Positions 34,817-43,314 of a stretch of 64,000 nt of DNA are shown here, piece by piece. Position 1 is the stretch's first letter; each line of letters starts with the position of its first letter. A model generated the notes under the pieces. That model searched no databases. It saw nothing but the letters and a program-made list of their open reading frames with translations, and was not told where the DNA came from. Source of the stretch: an uncultured Eubacterium sp. (lineage in GTDB: Bacteria; Bacillota; Clostridia; Lachnospirales; Lachnospiraceae); assembly GCA_910589665.1 (NCBI GenBank), contig CAJUTR010000010.1, forward strand, positions 19,759-83,758, in the 5' to 3' direction. Made by a program: the position numbers and the translations under genes.

Positions 34817-35578
34817 TTATGAATAAAATATGGAAAATCTTTGTCTTTCCTGCTCCTGCTGTTTTTTCTGCATCAACAGCTGGTAAGATTGAAGCAGTTT
34901 CTGTTTGTTCAACTCGGATGCTACTTTCGCAATGTCCGCATCTTCCAGCCTGCTTACTGCAGATGTGAGATTGATAGATGCCTGCGAGTTATACGAAATG
35001 GTATGATCCAATGCGTTACTCTGGGCGCCGATGACACTACGGTTTGAAGATACTTTACTGAGAGCATCGTCAATCGTCTGAATGGAGAAATCTCCGGTAA
35101 CATCAAAATCTTCGATGCCGAGTGCTTTCAGAGTGGAATCCCCAATGTTCAGCATCATCCCGGAACCGTTTGGCCCCGATGCGATAAAGCCATCCTGATA
35201 AGAGCCATCTAAAAGATTTTTCTTATTAAATTCTGTATTATTGGCGATGTCTGAGATTCCCTGTTTTAGCTGTTCCACTTCATCCTGGATCATCTGCCGG
35301 TCTTCATCGGATAGGATAGCGGTATTTGATGCCTGTACAGCGAGTTCACGAATTCGCTGGAGATTATCCGCAATGCCGCCCATCGCTCCATCCGCTACGT
35401 TCAGAAGGGATCTGCCATCCTCAGCGTTTCGCTCCCCCATATTCAATCCATTGATCTGCGCATTTTCTTTTTCGGCAATCGCCAGTTCGGATGCGCCGTC
35501 CGCTGCGCTTTGGAGTTTGACACCGCTGGCAATCTGACTGTAATAGCTGCTTCCCGATACATTTGAAATACTGCTCAT
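34817..35578 (-). CDS. Short flagellin-like protein
   Basis: 253 residues from ATG 35578 (AAAGGAGGG upstream). The N-terminal flagellin domain is clear: a SG-x-K/R-x-x-SAAD region, LAIAEKENAQINGLN, RNAEDGRSLLNVADGAM and LQRIRELAVQASN. The C-terminal domain (SVIGAQSNALDHTI, then RLEDADIAKVASELNKQ) is present, but the usual final L-Q-NxxQ-x-LL-R is replaced by a Gln/Lys/Glu-rich tail (MQKKQQEQERQRFSIFYS). There is almost no variable central domain. No other flagellar gene is near. Possibly a minor filament protein or an orphan. Confidence 0.85.
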   Translation of the reverse strand: MSSISNVSGSSYYSQIASGVKLQSAADGASELAIAEKENAQINGLNMGERNAEDGRSLLNVADGAMGGIADNLQRIRELAVQASNTAILSDEDRQMIQDEVEQLKQGISDIANNTEFNKKNLLDGSYQDGFIASGPNGSGMMLNIGDSTLKALGIEDFDVTGDFSIQTIDDALSKVSSNRSVIGAQSNALDHTISYNSQASINLTSAVSRLEDADIAKVASELNKQKLLQSYQLLMQKKQQEQERQRFSIFYS

Positions 35579-35679
35579 TTCGTTTCCCTCCTTTCTTTTC
35601 GAATAAATATTCTTTTTGGTTAATCTTAAGTATAGCACATTTTTCCATAAATGAAAAGAGAAAAGGGGGATTTTTTAGG

Positions 35680-35964
35680 TTATATCGCAACTTTTGTTCT
35701 TGGTTGAGCATATGCCATTCGGCACAGTGACCAGTATAGGGAAGAGGTTTTTACTCTATCTGCAAAATGCCAAAGATTATCGACAATCCTTATTTCAACG
35801 TTTCTTTTCATCAGTTCCGAAAATAGATCTGAAAGCTCAAATGTGGCAAGTGGAATCTGTTTTTTCGTGGCGACATAATATCCGGCGACCGCGTCCTGTA
35901 AAGTAAAATCTGCTGGTTCAAATTCGATAATATCAGGTTGTTCACTCACATGAAAAAGTCTCAT
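35680..35964 (-). CDS. DUF6886-like protein with internal deletion
   Basis: 94 residues starting MRLFHVSEQPDI. The start and the later part (LQDAVAGYYVATKKQIP, then SELMKRNVEIRIVDNLWHF and WSLCRMAYAQP) match my recollection of both ends of a family of about 170 residues (DUF6886), in which some 80 residues should lie between PDI and the FEPADF segment. The join is in frame, so a shortened product may still be made. Ribosome site AGGAGG. Function unknown. Confidence 0.55.
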   Translation of the reverse strand: MRLFHVSEQPDIIEFEPADFTLQDAVAGYYVATKKQIPLATFELSDLFSELMKRNVEIRIVDNLWHFADRVKTSSLYWSLCRMAYAQPRTKVAI

Positions 35965-36414
35965 TGGTGCCTCCTTATTTCGTGAGATGTGCGGAAATAA
36001 TTATGTTAAAGCATTTCAAAAATCTTGTAAATTTATAATATTTTAATATATAAAGTGGATGATCTGCAACTGAAATGATGAGGTTGGTCAGAAAAGCTTT
36101 TTCTAATATGGAATGTGGAGAAAACAAATGAACTTTCGCTCCATTGTGGTTTAGGGGGGAATGTGTTACTATTTATGTAAAAGTCCAACTAATAAATGCC
36201 AATAGATAAATGCACCGACATCAATAACAAAAGGGATGAATAAATTATTAAGATTGAAAATAACTTTGTTTGTCAAGACCATCAGAAATAATAATTAATT
36301 ACGGATAACATCTGTGAAGGAAGAGTGCCTTCTTTTGTTATCTGATTCATTAAAATTTATTAACCGAATGGTATTGATTGACTTCACCATTATTATACTA
36401 AGGGGGGATTTTAT
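35965..36414. other. AT-rich intergenic region upstream of the LytTR system
   Basis: No gene seen in 450 bases. A two-step hairpin at 36304-36342 (GATAACA/TGTTATC outside, GAAGG/CCTTC inside) lies 73 bases before the response-regulator start. AAGGGGGGA directly before 36415 is the ribosome site. Confidence 0.45.
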
Positions 36415-37119
36415 ATGTATATGGACGATTTAATGATAGGCATTTGTGATGATGAACCATGGATCCGTAAAAAAATCCGTGAAATTTGCGAGCATATACA
36501 AGAAGTGGAAAAGATAAAAGTTTCTCTTGCTGAATTTGCAAATGGCGATGAGGTTTTATCGTTTGGCAGAAAAATAGATTTGTTGATCTTAGACATTGAA
36601 ATGCCAGGATCAAATGGCTTTGTTGTTCGGGAATTGTTACAGGTGAGAAAAGAGGATGCAATGATCATTTATGTAACAGATCACGATGAGTGGATGGGGG
36701 ATTCTTTTGGGATCAACGTATACGGATTTGTGCCGAAACGATTACTCGAGTGTAAACTGGAGTGTATACTGAAGTCGGCTTTGCAACGGTTGAGCCGTCC
36801 ATCGGTTGAATTGGCTGACGGTATAGATAGTAGCACGGTTGTTTACGTGAAAGCGGAAACGCCGTATTGCAGGATTTATTTTCGGGATAGGCATGATGAG
36901 ATGCTCCGTGTAGGGATAGATTCTTTGGCTGAGAAATTGCTTAGTGTCGATTTTATCCGTGTTCACCGATCTTATCTTGTCAATTTAAAATGGATGGAAC
37001 AAGTGACAGAACAGGGGGTTGCGGCGTTTGGGAGTGTGGTCCCAGTTTCGCGTAGGTTGAAATCACAGGTTAAGAAGGCATTTATGGATTATGCTAGAAA
37101 GTATGCAGGGTTTTGCTAA
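36415..37119 (+). CDS. LytTR-family response regulator (AgrA-like)
   Basis: 234 residues. Receiver domain about 1-120 with acidic pair CDDEP, phospho-acceptor Asp in LLILDIEMPGSNG and Lys in GFVPKR. LytTR DNA-binding domain about 140-232 with LLSVDFIRVHRSYLVNL and VPVSRR. It should bind paired direct repeats such as those at 38453-38484. The stop overlaps the kinase start. Confidence 0.9.
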   Translation: MYMDDLMIGICDDEPWIRKKIREICEHIQEVEKIKVSLAEFANGDEVLSFGRKIDLLILDIEMPGSNGFVVRELLQVRKEDAMIIYVTDHDEWMGDSFGINVYGFVPKRLLECKLECILKSALQRLSRPSVELADGIDSSTVVYVKAETPYCRIYFRDRHDEMLRVGIDSLAEKLLSVDFIRVHRSYLVNLKWMEQVTEQGVAAFGSVVPVSRRLKSQVKKAFMDYARKYAGFC

Positions 37120-38381
37120 TGGTTCTTGAAGAATGGCTACTTTGGGCAGTGACAGAGACGCTGAAATTTTTTATGATCTCATATGGGATTTTTGGGTTTG
37201 AACAAAGAAAAGGTGCCGCCCGTTTTTGGGTTTTTCTTTACCTAGTAGTGGGAATCCCGCTTGTGTTTATCGGGGATTTAGATGAGTTATATTTTATTTC
37301 TTTGTGGGGGATTTGGTTTGTACTTGCTTTTTTTCAAGGCAGTGTATGGAAAAAGATAAAGGCAGTTTTTCTGCAATATATAGCTATTATGACAGTGGAT
37401 ACCTTGATAAGTGGAATCATATGGCTTTTTTATAGTGAGGTTTCTAAACGTTTGATCAATATGATATGCGATACGCTGTCTGTTGTCTTTTGGCTTATTA
37501 TTTTCTTTTTTGTTAGGAAATATCGGGAAGTGGTATACGAAGTGTTTTTTTCATTGCCATTACATTTCTATTTTGTAATTTTATGCACATTGCTAGGAGC
37601 AGGGTTTAATTCGGCAAATACCCTTGCTGATATTATGGGGGAGAAGACAATAGAGATGGGCAAAGCGTCGTATGTTATAAGTAATATGATACGGATTATT
37701 ATGATCGTATGCGGAATTATGGTGATCCGTGTTGTTTGTTCATGGAAACAGCTTCAGATGGAGAAAGAGACAGGTCAAAAAATCTTTAATGCGCAAAAAC
37801 GGCATTATGAGGTCATGCAGCAAAAAGCAGATGAACTGCGGCATTTTCGGCATGATGTAAAAAAACATATTGCCGTTTTACAGGTTATATGCAAAGAGGG
37901 AAAGGTGGATCGTGTGGAGCAGTATGTGAGTGACCTGCATGAAAAAATACGCGATAACTATTTAGTTTATACAGGGAATCGAATTTTGGACTATTTTGTG
38001 AACGAGTTGATTTTTGATCTTAGAGGGGAAGAACAATTTACATTTGATATTACTGGCAGGTTTGAGGAAGAATTACCCATTTCGGACAGTGATATATGTG
38101 TGCTGTTTGGGAATGCGGTTGACAATTGCAGAGAGGCATTGAAACAGTGTGATGGTGAGAAGAAATTTCAAATAACAATTCGAAATTATCAGAATCATTT
38201 GTTTGTAAGAATGTGTAATACGGCAAAGAAAAAGCAGGGAGCACTGTTAGAGACAAGTAAAAGGGATGGGAGGGATCATGGTTATGGGACGAGGAATATG
38301 CGGCGTGTAGTAGAAAAGTATGACGGAAATATTGAGTGGAAATATGAAGATGGTATGTTCGTGACAGAGGTTGTGATTTAG
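37119..38381 (+). CDS. GHKL-family sensor histidine kinase (AgrC-like)
   Basis: 420 residues from ATG 37119 (TAATG overlap with the regulator). Six or so N-terminal helices (about 1-200) form an AgrC-type polytopic sensor. The phospho-acceptor region is LRHFRHDVKKHIAVLQ near residue 240. The ATPase domain has an N-box (LFGNAVDNCREALKQ) and a G-box ending DHGYGTRNMRRVVEKYDG. Such kinases usually detect secreted cyclic or linear peptides. No agrB is adjacent. Confidence 0.88.
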   Translation: MVLEEWLLWAVTETLKFFMISYGIFGFEQRKGAARFWVFLYLVVGIPLVFIGDLDELYFISLWGIWFVLAFFQGSVWKKIKAVFLQYIAIMTVDTLISGIIWLFYSEVSKRLINMICDTLSVVFWLIIFFFVRKYREVVYEVFFSLPLHFYFVILCTLLGAGFNSANTLADIMGEKTIEMGKASYVISNMIRIIMIVCGIMVIRVVCSWKQLQMEKETGQKIFNAQKRHYEVMQQKADELRHFRHDVKKHIAVLQVICKEGKVDRVEQYVSDLHEKIRDNYLVYTGNRILDYFVNELIFDLRGEEQFTFDITGRFEEELPISDSDICVLFGNAVDNCREALKQCDGEKKFQITIRNYQNHLFVRMCNTAKKKQGALLETSKRDGRDHGYGTRNMRRVVEKYDGNIEWKYEDGMFVTEVVI

Positions 38382-38427
38382 GAAAATTCCTTTTTTTGTA
38401 GGGGAAAGAAGGGTTTCGCCAGTTTTT

Positions 38428-38452
38428 AAGCGTTGGGGTTACGACGCTTTTT
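38428..38452 (+). terminator. Weak terminator after the two-component genes
   Basis: AAGCGT (38428-38433) pairs with ACGCTT (38444-38449), followed by TTTT. Confidence 0.5.
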
Positions 38453-38484
38453 ACCGTTCGCAACAAAATATGACCGTTCGCGAC
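38453..38484 (+). promoter_or_regulatory. Paired direct repeats, probable LytTR regulator binding site
   Basis: ACCGTTCGCAAC (38453-38464) and ACCGTTCGCGAC (38473-38484) are direct repeats with a 20-base period, about two helical turns, the geometry used by LytTR regulators. A promoter-like TTGAAA-17-TATGGT follows at about 38492-38520. Confidence 0.7.
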
Positions 38485-38552
38485 TTAATAGTTGAAAATG
38501 GAATGATGGGATGTTATGGTAGAAGAAATAAGGATAAAAGCTAGGTGAGTAT

Positions 38553-38642
38553 ATGGTTTCAGCATTTTATGCTTCGGACTGCTTTTTTCTAGTGGAGGAG
38601 GTTTTTCAAATAATTATTAGAAAGCGAGGAGAGGTCTTATGA
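38553..38642 (+). CDS. 29-residue peptide ORF, candidate signal peptide precursor
   Basis: Reads MVSAFYASDCFFLVEEVF then QIIIRKRGEVL. AGGTGAG stands 3-4 bases before the ATG. The segment YASDCFFL followed by acidic residues loosely recalls AgrD autoinducer cores (aromatic, Cys, hydrophobics, then Glu), but the N-terminal amphipathic helix is too short and no AgrB is near. Its TGA overlaps the protease ATG, so an alternative role is translational coupling of the protease gene. Either way it lies directly downstream of the LytTR repeats. Confidence 0.35.
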   Translation: MVSAFYASDCFFLVEEVFQIIIRKRGEVL

Positions 38643-41044
38643 AAAGAATTTTGAGTTTGTTTTTAGTTTTTTCGATGATGATGTTGTGTGTAAAGGAGTG
38701 CGTTTGTGTAACAAATGCCAAGGAGTCTCAATCAAAGAATCAATTATTAAATTATATAGTTTCGGTAAAAAGTGAGAAGAAATTTAAACAAATAAAAGGA
38801 AAACTGGAAAAGAGGGGTAAGATTGTAAACAGACATACATTATCAGATGATAAGTTATTGAATTGCAATCAAAGCCTTACGGCGGAGATGACTGAGGTTG
38901 AAGCGAAAGAATTAGAAAAAGAAAATATTTTGGTAGAGAAAGACGAGCCTGTAACTGCAAGCGAAAATAATGAACTTTTAGTTCCTCCACAAAGCTTTTT
39001 TAATTCTTTAGGAACTGAAAAAAATGAATTTTCTGAAGGTGAAAAAAATATTAATTGTCAGTCTGTGAAAGCAAATTTTTTGGAAAAGAACGGCAAGGAA
39101 TATACTGAAAACCCAGAGAAGTTCAAGCCTTGTAAAAACATAAAAAATAAGAAAAAGAAGAATGAAGTAGTGCCGTGGAATATTAAATGTGTGGCGGGAG
39201 TTCCGCATGATAACAAGTATAAGGGAAAAGGTGTAAAGGTGGCAGTTATTGATTCGGGAATTGATACTCATGATGAGTTAAATACAAAGGGATGGGTTGA
39301 TTTTTCTGATCATATTAATGGATATAAGCCAATTGATAATAGTGGGCATGGAACACAAACAGCAGGTGTCATAGCTGCACGAATCAACGGAATAGGCATG
39401 GAGGGAATTGCATCAAAGGCAGAGGTTTATTCAGTAAAAATTTTAGATTCAGAAAATAAGGCAACAATAAGTGCTGTGATTAAATCTATTGAATGGTGTA
39501 TTCAAAATAATATAGACATTATAAATATGAGTTTTGGAACAAACGTGTATTCACAAATTTTACATGAGGAAATAAAGAAGGCGGAGAGTCAAGGTATTAT
39601 AATGATTGCAGCTGCGGGTAACAATGTAAATGAAATTCAGTATCCTGCTCATTATCCAGAAGTGATTTCTGTTGGAAGTATTGATGATAAAATGAAAAGT
39701 TCCCAATTTTCGAATAATCAAAATGTTGATTTAGTAGCTCCTGGTGAGAATGTACAGACATTAGGTTATATGGGTTCTTTTTCTATGACAGAAGGTACAA
39801 GCATTGCGACAGCGCATGTAACAGGTGTTGCAGCCGCTGTTAAGAGCGCAAACAGAAATTTGTCAAATTCAGAAATTGGGGAAGTGTTAAAGGAATCCGC
39901 TGTTTCTTTATCAGATGGAACTAAGTTAGTGAATTACGAAAATGCAATTGATTTGATTAGTTCTGAAAAAGGGTTAAAACGTCAAAAAGAATCATATGTC
40001 AAAAATATTAAAAATATTATTGAGGAAACAATTTTTGACGAGGAATCTTTCGTAGAGGGTTCATGGAATTCTAATACTTGGCAGGGGATTGATGGGACAG
40101 GACATTTTACAATTATAAATAAAATTCCATTGTCATATTTTGGGAATGGAAATGAAAGCGAAACGGAAAAAACATATCATCGGTGGATTGCGGCTAGGGC
40201 GTCTTATTTAACGGATACTCTAGAATGGCTTAGTGGTTCTCATGTATTGGGAAAAGCTAATCGAAATGATGCTGGTGAGATTGTAATGGACGGTCAGGAA
40301 TTTAAACCGCCATATCATGCAAGTTCAGCGTATTCTATTAATGAAGTTGTGAGTTCTCACCTACAATTTTTATACGAACTAGCTAGAAGAAGGATTGTGT
40401 TAGGAAGTAATTTGGATCTGGTTGCAACAAATTATTCTGGAGATACATATTATAAAGTTAGTATTCCTAGAAAAATGAAAAGGAGAATCATCGTTGACTT
40501 GCGAGCAGTACATGAACATCTGTCAGTGTATTTTCAAAATAATCCGATCAATATGAATACAGCGACAAATCGGGGTTATATGGTATTAGGAGTATTTTTA
40601 CATTTAGTAGCTGACATACAAGCACATCGTGCTCAAGTAAAACATGATATGCTTTTTGCCCAATCGGATGGTATGGTGTATTATGGATATGATAACTTTG
40701 TAGCTAGTGCAGCAGAAAGTCGTATTAATGGAGATCATATAAAAGGAATGCCTAATAATTTTGATACATATTGGGAATTGCATAATCTTTTGAAACAGGG
40801 CCCGATTCCGATGATTCGGCTGCAGTCTAGACTTAAGGATTCATTTACAATAAATTATAATGGGAATCAATATAATTGTACAAAAGCGAGTGCATATGAA
40901 GATAATCCGTATTTTTATAGTGATCGTTTTGATACAGCTTGCTGGTATTCCTGGGCTTATATAGACAGAATGAGAGGAGATACTGGTCATTATAGCACAC
41001 AGACTGGATATTATTACGCAGATGGGAGGGTTCCGCTATGTTAA
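38639..41044 (+). CDS. Secreted subtilisin-like (S8) protease with novel C-terminal helical domain
   Basis: 801 residues. Signal peptide (RILSLFLVFSMMMLCV), I9-like propeptide about 40-110 (LLNYIVSVKSEKKFKQIKGK), then an S8 domain with Asp205 (AVIDSGID), His237 (NSGHGTQTAG) and Ser388 (EGTSIATAHV). After about residue 440 comes a 350-residue region with His514 (HRWIAARA) and His655-x3-Asp659-x3-His663 (FLHLVADIQAHRA). This resembles the zinc ligand pattern of bacterial phospholipase C/nuclease-type helical proteins; the function is inferred. The gene is AT-rich unlike its neighbours, sits behind the LytTR site, and overlaps the next gene. Confidence 0.82.
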   Translation: MKRILSLFLVFSMMMLCVKECVCVTNAKESQSKNQLLNYIVSVKSEKKFKQIKGKLEKRGKIVNRHTLSDDKLLNCNQSLTAEMTEVEAKELEKENILVEKDEPVTASENNELLVPPQSFFNSLGTEKNEFSEGEKNINCQSVKANFLEKNGKEYTENPEKFKPCKNIKNKKKKNEVVPWNIKCVAGVPHDNKYKGKGVKVAVIDSGIDTHDELNTKGWVDFSDHINGYKPIDNSGHGTQTAGVIAARINGIGMEGIASKAEVYSVKILDSENKATISAVIKSIEWCIQNNIDIINMSFGTNVYSQILHEEIKKAESQGIIMIAAAGNNVNEIQYPAHYPEVISVGSIDDKMKSSQFSNNQNVDLVAPGENVQTLGYMGSFSMTEGTSIATAHVTGVAAAVKSANRNLSNSEIGEVLKESAVSLSDGTKLVNYENAIDLISSEKGLKRQKESYVKNIKNIIEETIFDEESFVEGSWNSNTWQGIDGTGHFTIINKIPLSYFGNGNESETEKTYHRWIAARASYLTDTLEWLSGSHVLGKANRNDAGEIVMDGQEFKPPYHASSAYSINEVVSSHLQFLYELARRRIVLGSNLDLVATNYSGDTYYKVSIPRKMKRRIIVDLRAVHEHLSVYFQNNPINMNTATNRGYMVLGVFLHLVADIQAHRAQVKHDMLFAQSDGMVYYGYDNFVASAAESRINGDHIKGMPNNFDTYWELHNLLKQGPIPMIRLQSRLKDSFTINYNGNQYNCTKASAYEDNPYFYSDRFDTACWYSWAYIDRMRGDTGHYSTQTGYYYADGRVPLC

Positions 41045-42186
41045 TAGAAAAGAAAATTGCTTTATGCCGTAAGATCGTATCGTTGTTGTTATGTATGGCA
41101 TTGTTTGTTCCGGGCATGGTGTGCCGTGCCCAGGAACGTCACTATCATACATCAGGTATCTATACCTATTACATTTTAGATGAACAGAAAAAGGAAATTT
41201 CCATCTGTGCCATTGATTCCACGGAAAAAAAGATTATCGTTCCGTCCGAACTGGACGGGTACCAGGTGTGTGCGCTGGGGTATGAAAGTTATCCATATGA
41301 TAATTATGAGGATTTTCAGGAAATGGGAGGGAAGATGAAGGAACACATGGAGGAAATGGTAATCCCTACTTCGGTCAGAATGGTGTGGGCGTTTGCTTTT
41401 AAAGATTGCAAAAGACTTTCCAAAGTGTCTTTGCCGGAGGGAATCACACTTGGTTATGCTAGTTTTAGCGGTTGTGATAACTGGAAAGATATTGTTTTGC
41501 CATACAATACGACTTGTGAGGAGAGTGCACTTCCTTCTAATCATACGGATACACTGCAGATCAGTAATTCCATTATGGGAGAGAATATATTTTTCGGTGT
41601 CATTCAGAAGATGATCTTATCCGTGAAGAAAGATACGGTATTTACTCTGGCTGTGCCCTGGGTGTCGGTTACGGTAAAACAACTGATTTCGCCAAAGGAT
41701 GTGACGAAGCTGATGTTCAATTTTAGTGACGGGGAGAGCCGGGTGGAGAAGCTGTATGTAAATGGGAAGCAGACAAAAATAGAGGCGAATGCAGAAGTCC
41801 GTATGGGGTATGTCGCAGAAGGCCATGTTACCTTTGGGGAAATTTATACGGTCGAAGGTGCTGAGGCAATCCGGTTTGCAAAGAAGAATAAGATCAAATA
41901 TCATGTGAAGAATACGGCGGAGGTAAAAAAGGTCATGCGCAAAAAGAAGGCGGATACCTTTCTGCATACTTGGAAAAAGGCGAAGACGACGATTCTCTCG
42001 TATCGATATGATAAGGAGGGGAAAGCGTGGAAAAAAAGTACGAAAAAGGTTCCGACCGTTTATGAACTTTATGGTAGAAAGGGGAAGAAAGGAAAATATC
42101 AACGGATTGGTATGACAAAAGGGAGAAAGGTGAGGACAAAATACAAATATGTAAAGGTTAGGAGTTTCAATACGTGGGATGTGTAA
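41038..42186 (+). CDS. Secreted leucine-rich-repeat (BspA-like) protein
   Basis: 382 residues, start overlapping the protease stop. Signal peptide (CRKIVSLLLCMALFVPGMVC) followed by LRR_5-like units: YYILDEQKKEISICAI, VPSELDGYQVCALG, MVIPTSVRMVWAFAFKDCKR and LPEGITLGYASFSGC. The last 100 residues are strongly basic (VKKVMRKKKAD, KKSTKKVPTVYELYG), as in wall-binding FN3-like tails of Lachnospiraceae surface proteins. Probably coexpressed with the protease. Confidence 0.78.
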   Translation: MLIEKKIALCRKIVSLLLCMALFVPGMVCRAQERHYHTSGIYTYYILDEQKKEISICAIDSTEKKIIVPSELDGYQVCALGYESYPYDNYEDFQEMGGKMKEHMEEMVIPTSVRMVWAFAFKDCKRLSKVSLPEGITLGYASFSGCDNWKDIVLPYNTTCEESALPSNHTDTLQISNSIMGENIFFGVIQKMILSVKKDTVFTLAVPWVSVTVKQLISPKDVTKLMFNFSDGESRVEKLYVNGKQTKIEANAEVRMGYVAEGHVTFGEIYTVEGAEAIRFAKKNKIKYHVKNTAEVKKVMRKKKADTFLHTWKKAKTTILSYRYDKEGKAWKKSTKKVPTVYELYGRKGKKGKYQRIGMTKGRKVRTKYKYVKVRSFNTWDV

Positions 42187-42195
42187 AAGAAACAA

Positions 42196-42318
42196 AAGGA
42201 AATAATCCGTCCGCCCAAAGAGTGGATCATCCCAGCAAATCCTAAATTTTGTGATGTAGAACACGCTTTTGATGAAACGGGCGAGGTGAATTGGAAACAG
42301 TTTTGTGAGAGGATATAA
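42196..42318 (+). pseudogene. Fragment of an EVE/MmcQ-associated type protein
   Basis: The open frame reads KEIIRPPKEWIIPANPKFC then DVEHAFDETGEVNWKQFCERI and stops. The RPKEWIIPANPK-YYD-HAF and WKQ pattern is one I associate with a larger clostridial protein whose sequence continues past WKQ. No start codon or ribosome site is present. It is probably the remnant of a gene removed by rearrangement. Confidence 0.4.
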
Positions 42319-42357
42319 ATGTAAGATGTAAGCGGGAAATACATCTTACATTTTTTT
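42318..42357 (+). terminator. Terminator downstream of the LRR protein gene
   Basis: AAATGTAAGATGT pairs with ACATCTTACATTT, followed by seven T's. Confidence 0.85.
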
Positions 42358-42423
42358 GCAATATTTCGGACCTGCATATAAAGTATCTAAACTTAAAAGA
42401 GTATAGACGATCGTCTTTCTGGC

Positions 42424-42437
42424 GGGGGGGGGGGGGG
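42424..42437. repeat. Homopolymeric tract of 14 G
   Basis: Fourteen consecutive G's at 42424-42437, about 155 bases before azlC and in no convincing gene. The longest homopolymer in the window. Such tracts vary in length by slippage, and may alter promoter spacing or be mis-sequenced. Confidence 0.85.
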
Positions 42438-42606
42438 ACATTTTTGTTTCAGGTGCGGCGAGTGTATAAATCGTTTTATGCTTGGGGCATGGAAATACGG
42501 ATCCTGCTGGATTGCACTTGCTTCTATTAGGCATTATGTGATAAAATAAGTTTTGTTATAGGCAAAGTAACGCTCAGATACATAAACCAGAATGGATGGA
42601 AAACAA

Positions 42607-43314
42607 ATGAAACAATACACAAGGGGAATTCGGGACGGGATCCCGATCGCGCTCGGTTATCTTTCGGTTAGCTTTACGTTTGGCCTGATGGCGGTCGGGG
42701 AGGGGCTTGCGTGGTGGGAGGCAACCTTGATGTCAATGACAAATCTCACGTCGGCAGGGCAATTTGCAGCGCTGCCCCTTATGGCAGCTGGAGGGGCATG
42801 GTTTGAGATGTTTTTGACGCAATTTGTTATTAATCTTCGCTATGCGCTCATGTCACTTTCCCTGTCGCAGAAAGTAGATGGGACGATGAATACGGTATAC
42901 CGTCTGATCCTGGGATTTGCAAATACAGATGAAATCTTTGCGGTCGCGATGAGTAATCCTCATGCGGTCGGGCGCTCGTATTTGTTTGGACTTGCTACGA
43001 TGCCGTTTTTGGGCTGGAGCATGGGGACGCTGATCGGTGCGCTGATGGGTCGGATTTTGCCGGACGCTGTCGTCTCGGCGCTGGGGATCGCTATTTATGG
43101 TATGTTCCTGGCCATCATCCTGCCGGCGGCAAGGGAGAAAAAACCGGTTCGCGCCGTCGTAGCGATCGCGGTCGCGATCAGTTGTCTGTTTTATTATGTG
43201 CCAGGACTACAGAAGGTCAGCAGCGGATTCGTGATCATACTTGCGTCTGTCGCAGCTTCGGCAGCAGGGACATGGTTGTTTCCGATAAAGGAGGTGGAGA
43301 GCGGTGATCAGTGA
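42607..43314 (+). CDS. azlC: AzlC family branched-chain amino acid exporter, large subunit
   Basis: 235 residues from ATG 42607 (GGATGG 6 bases upstream); ATG 42592 is an alternative adding five residues. The start GIRDGIPIALGYLSVSFTFG and the later TSAGQFAALPLMA and NLRYALMSLSLSQK are typical of AzlC. Works with the small AzlD subunit to export branched-chain amino acids or analogues. Overlaps azlD. Confidence 0.9.
   Translation: MKQYTRGIRDGIPIALGYLSVSFTFGLMAVGEGLAWWEATLMSMTNLTSAGQFAALPLMAAGGAWFEMFLTQFVINLRYALMSLSLSQKVDGTMNTVYRLILGFANTDEIFAVAMSNPHAVGRSYLFGLATMPFLGWSMGTLIGALMGRILPDAVVSALGIAIYGMFLAIILPAAREKKPVRAVVAIAVAISCLFYYVPGLQKVSSGFVIILASVAASAAGTWLFPIKEVESGDQ

Noticed and set aside
36371..36399. 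Possible promoter TATTGA-16-TATACT before the LytTR regulator
   Set aside because: The implied start point would fall at the ribosome site of the gene, leaving almost no leader.
42346..42534. 62-codon minus-strand ORF spanning the G-tract (encoding a Pro run)
   Set aside because: Depends on the unstable homopolymer, has no ribosome site and no similarity that I recognise.
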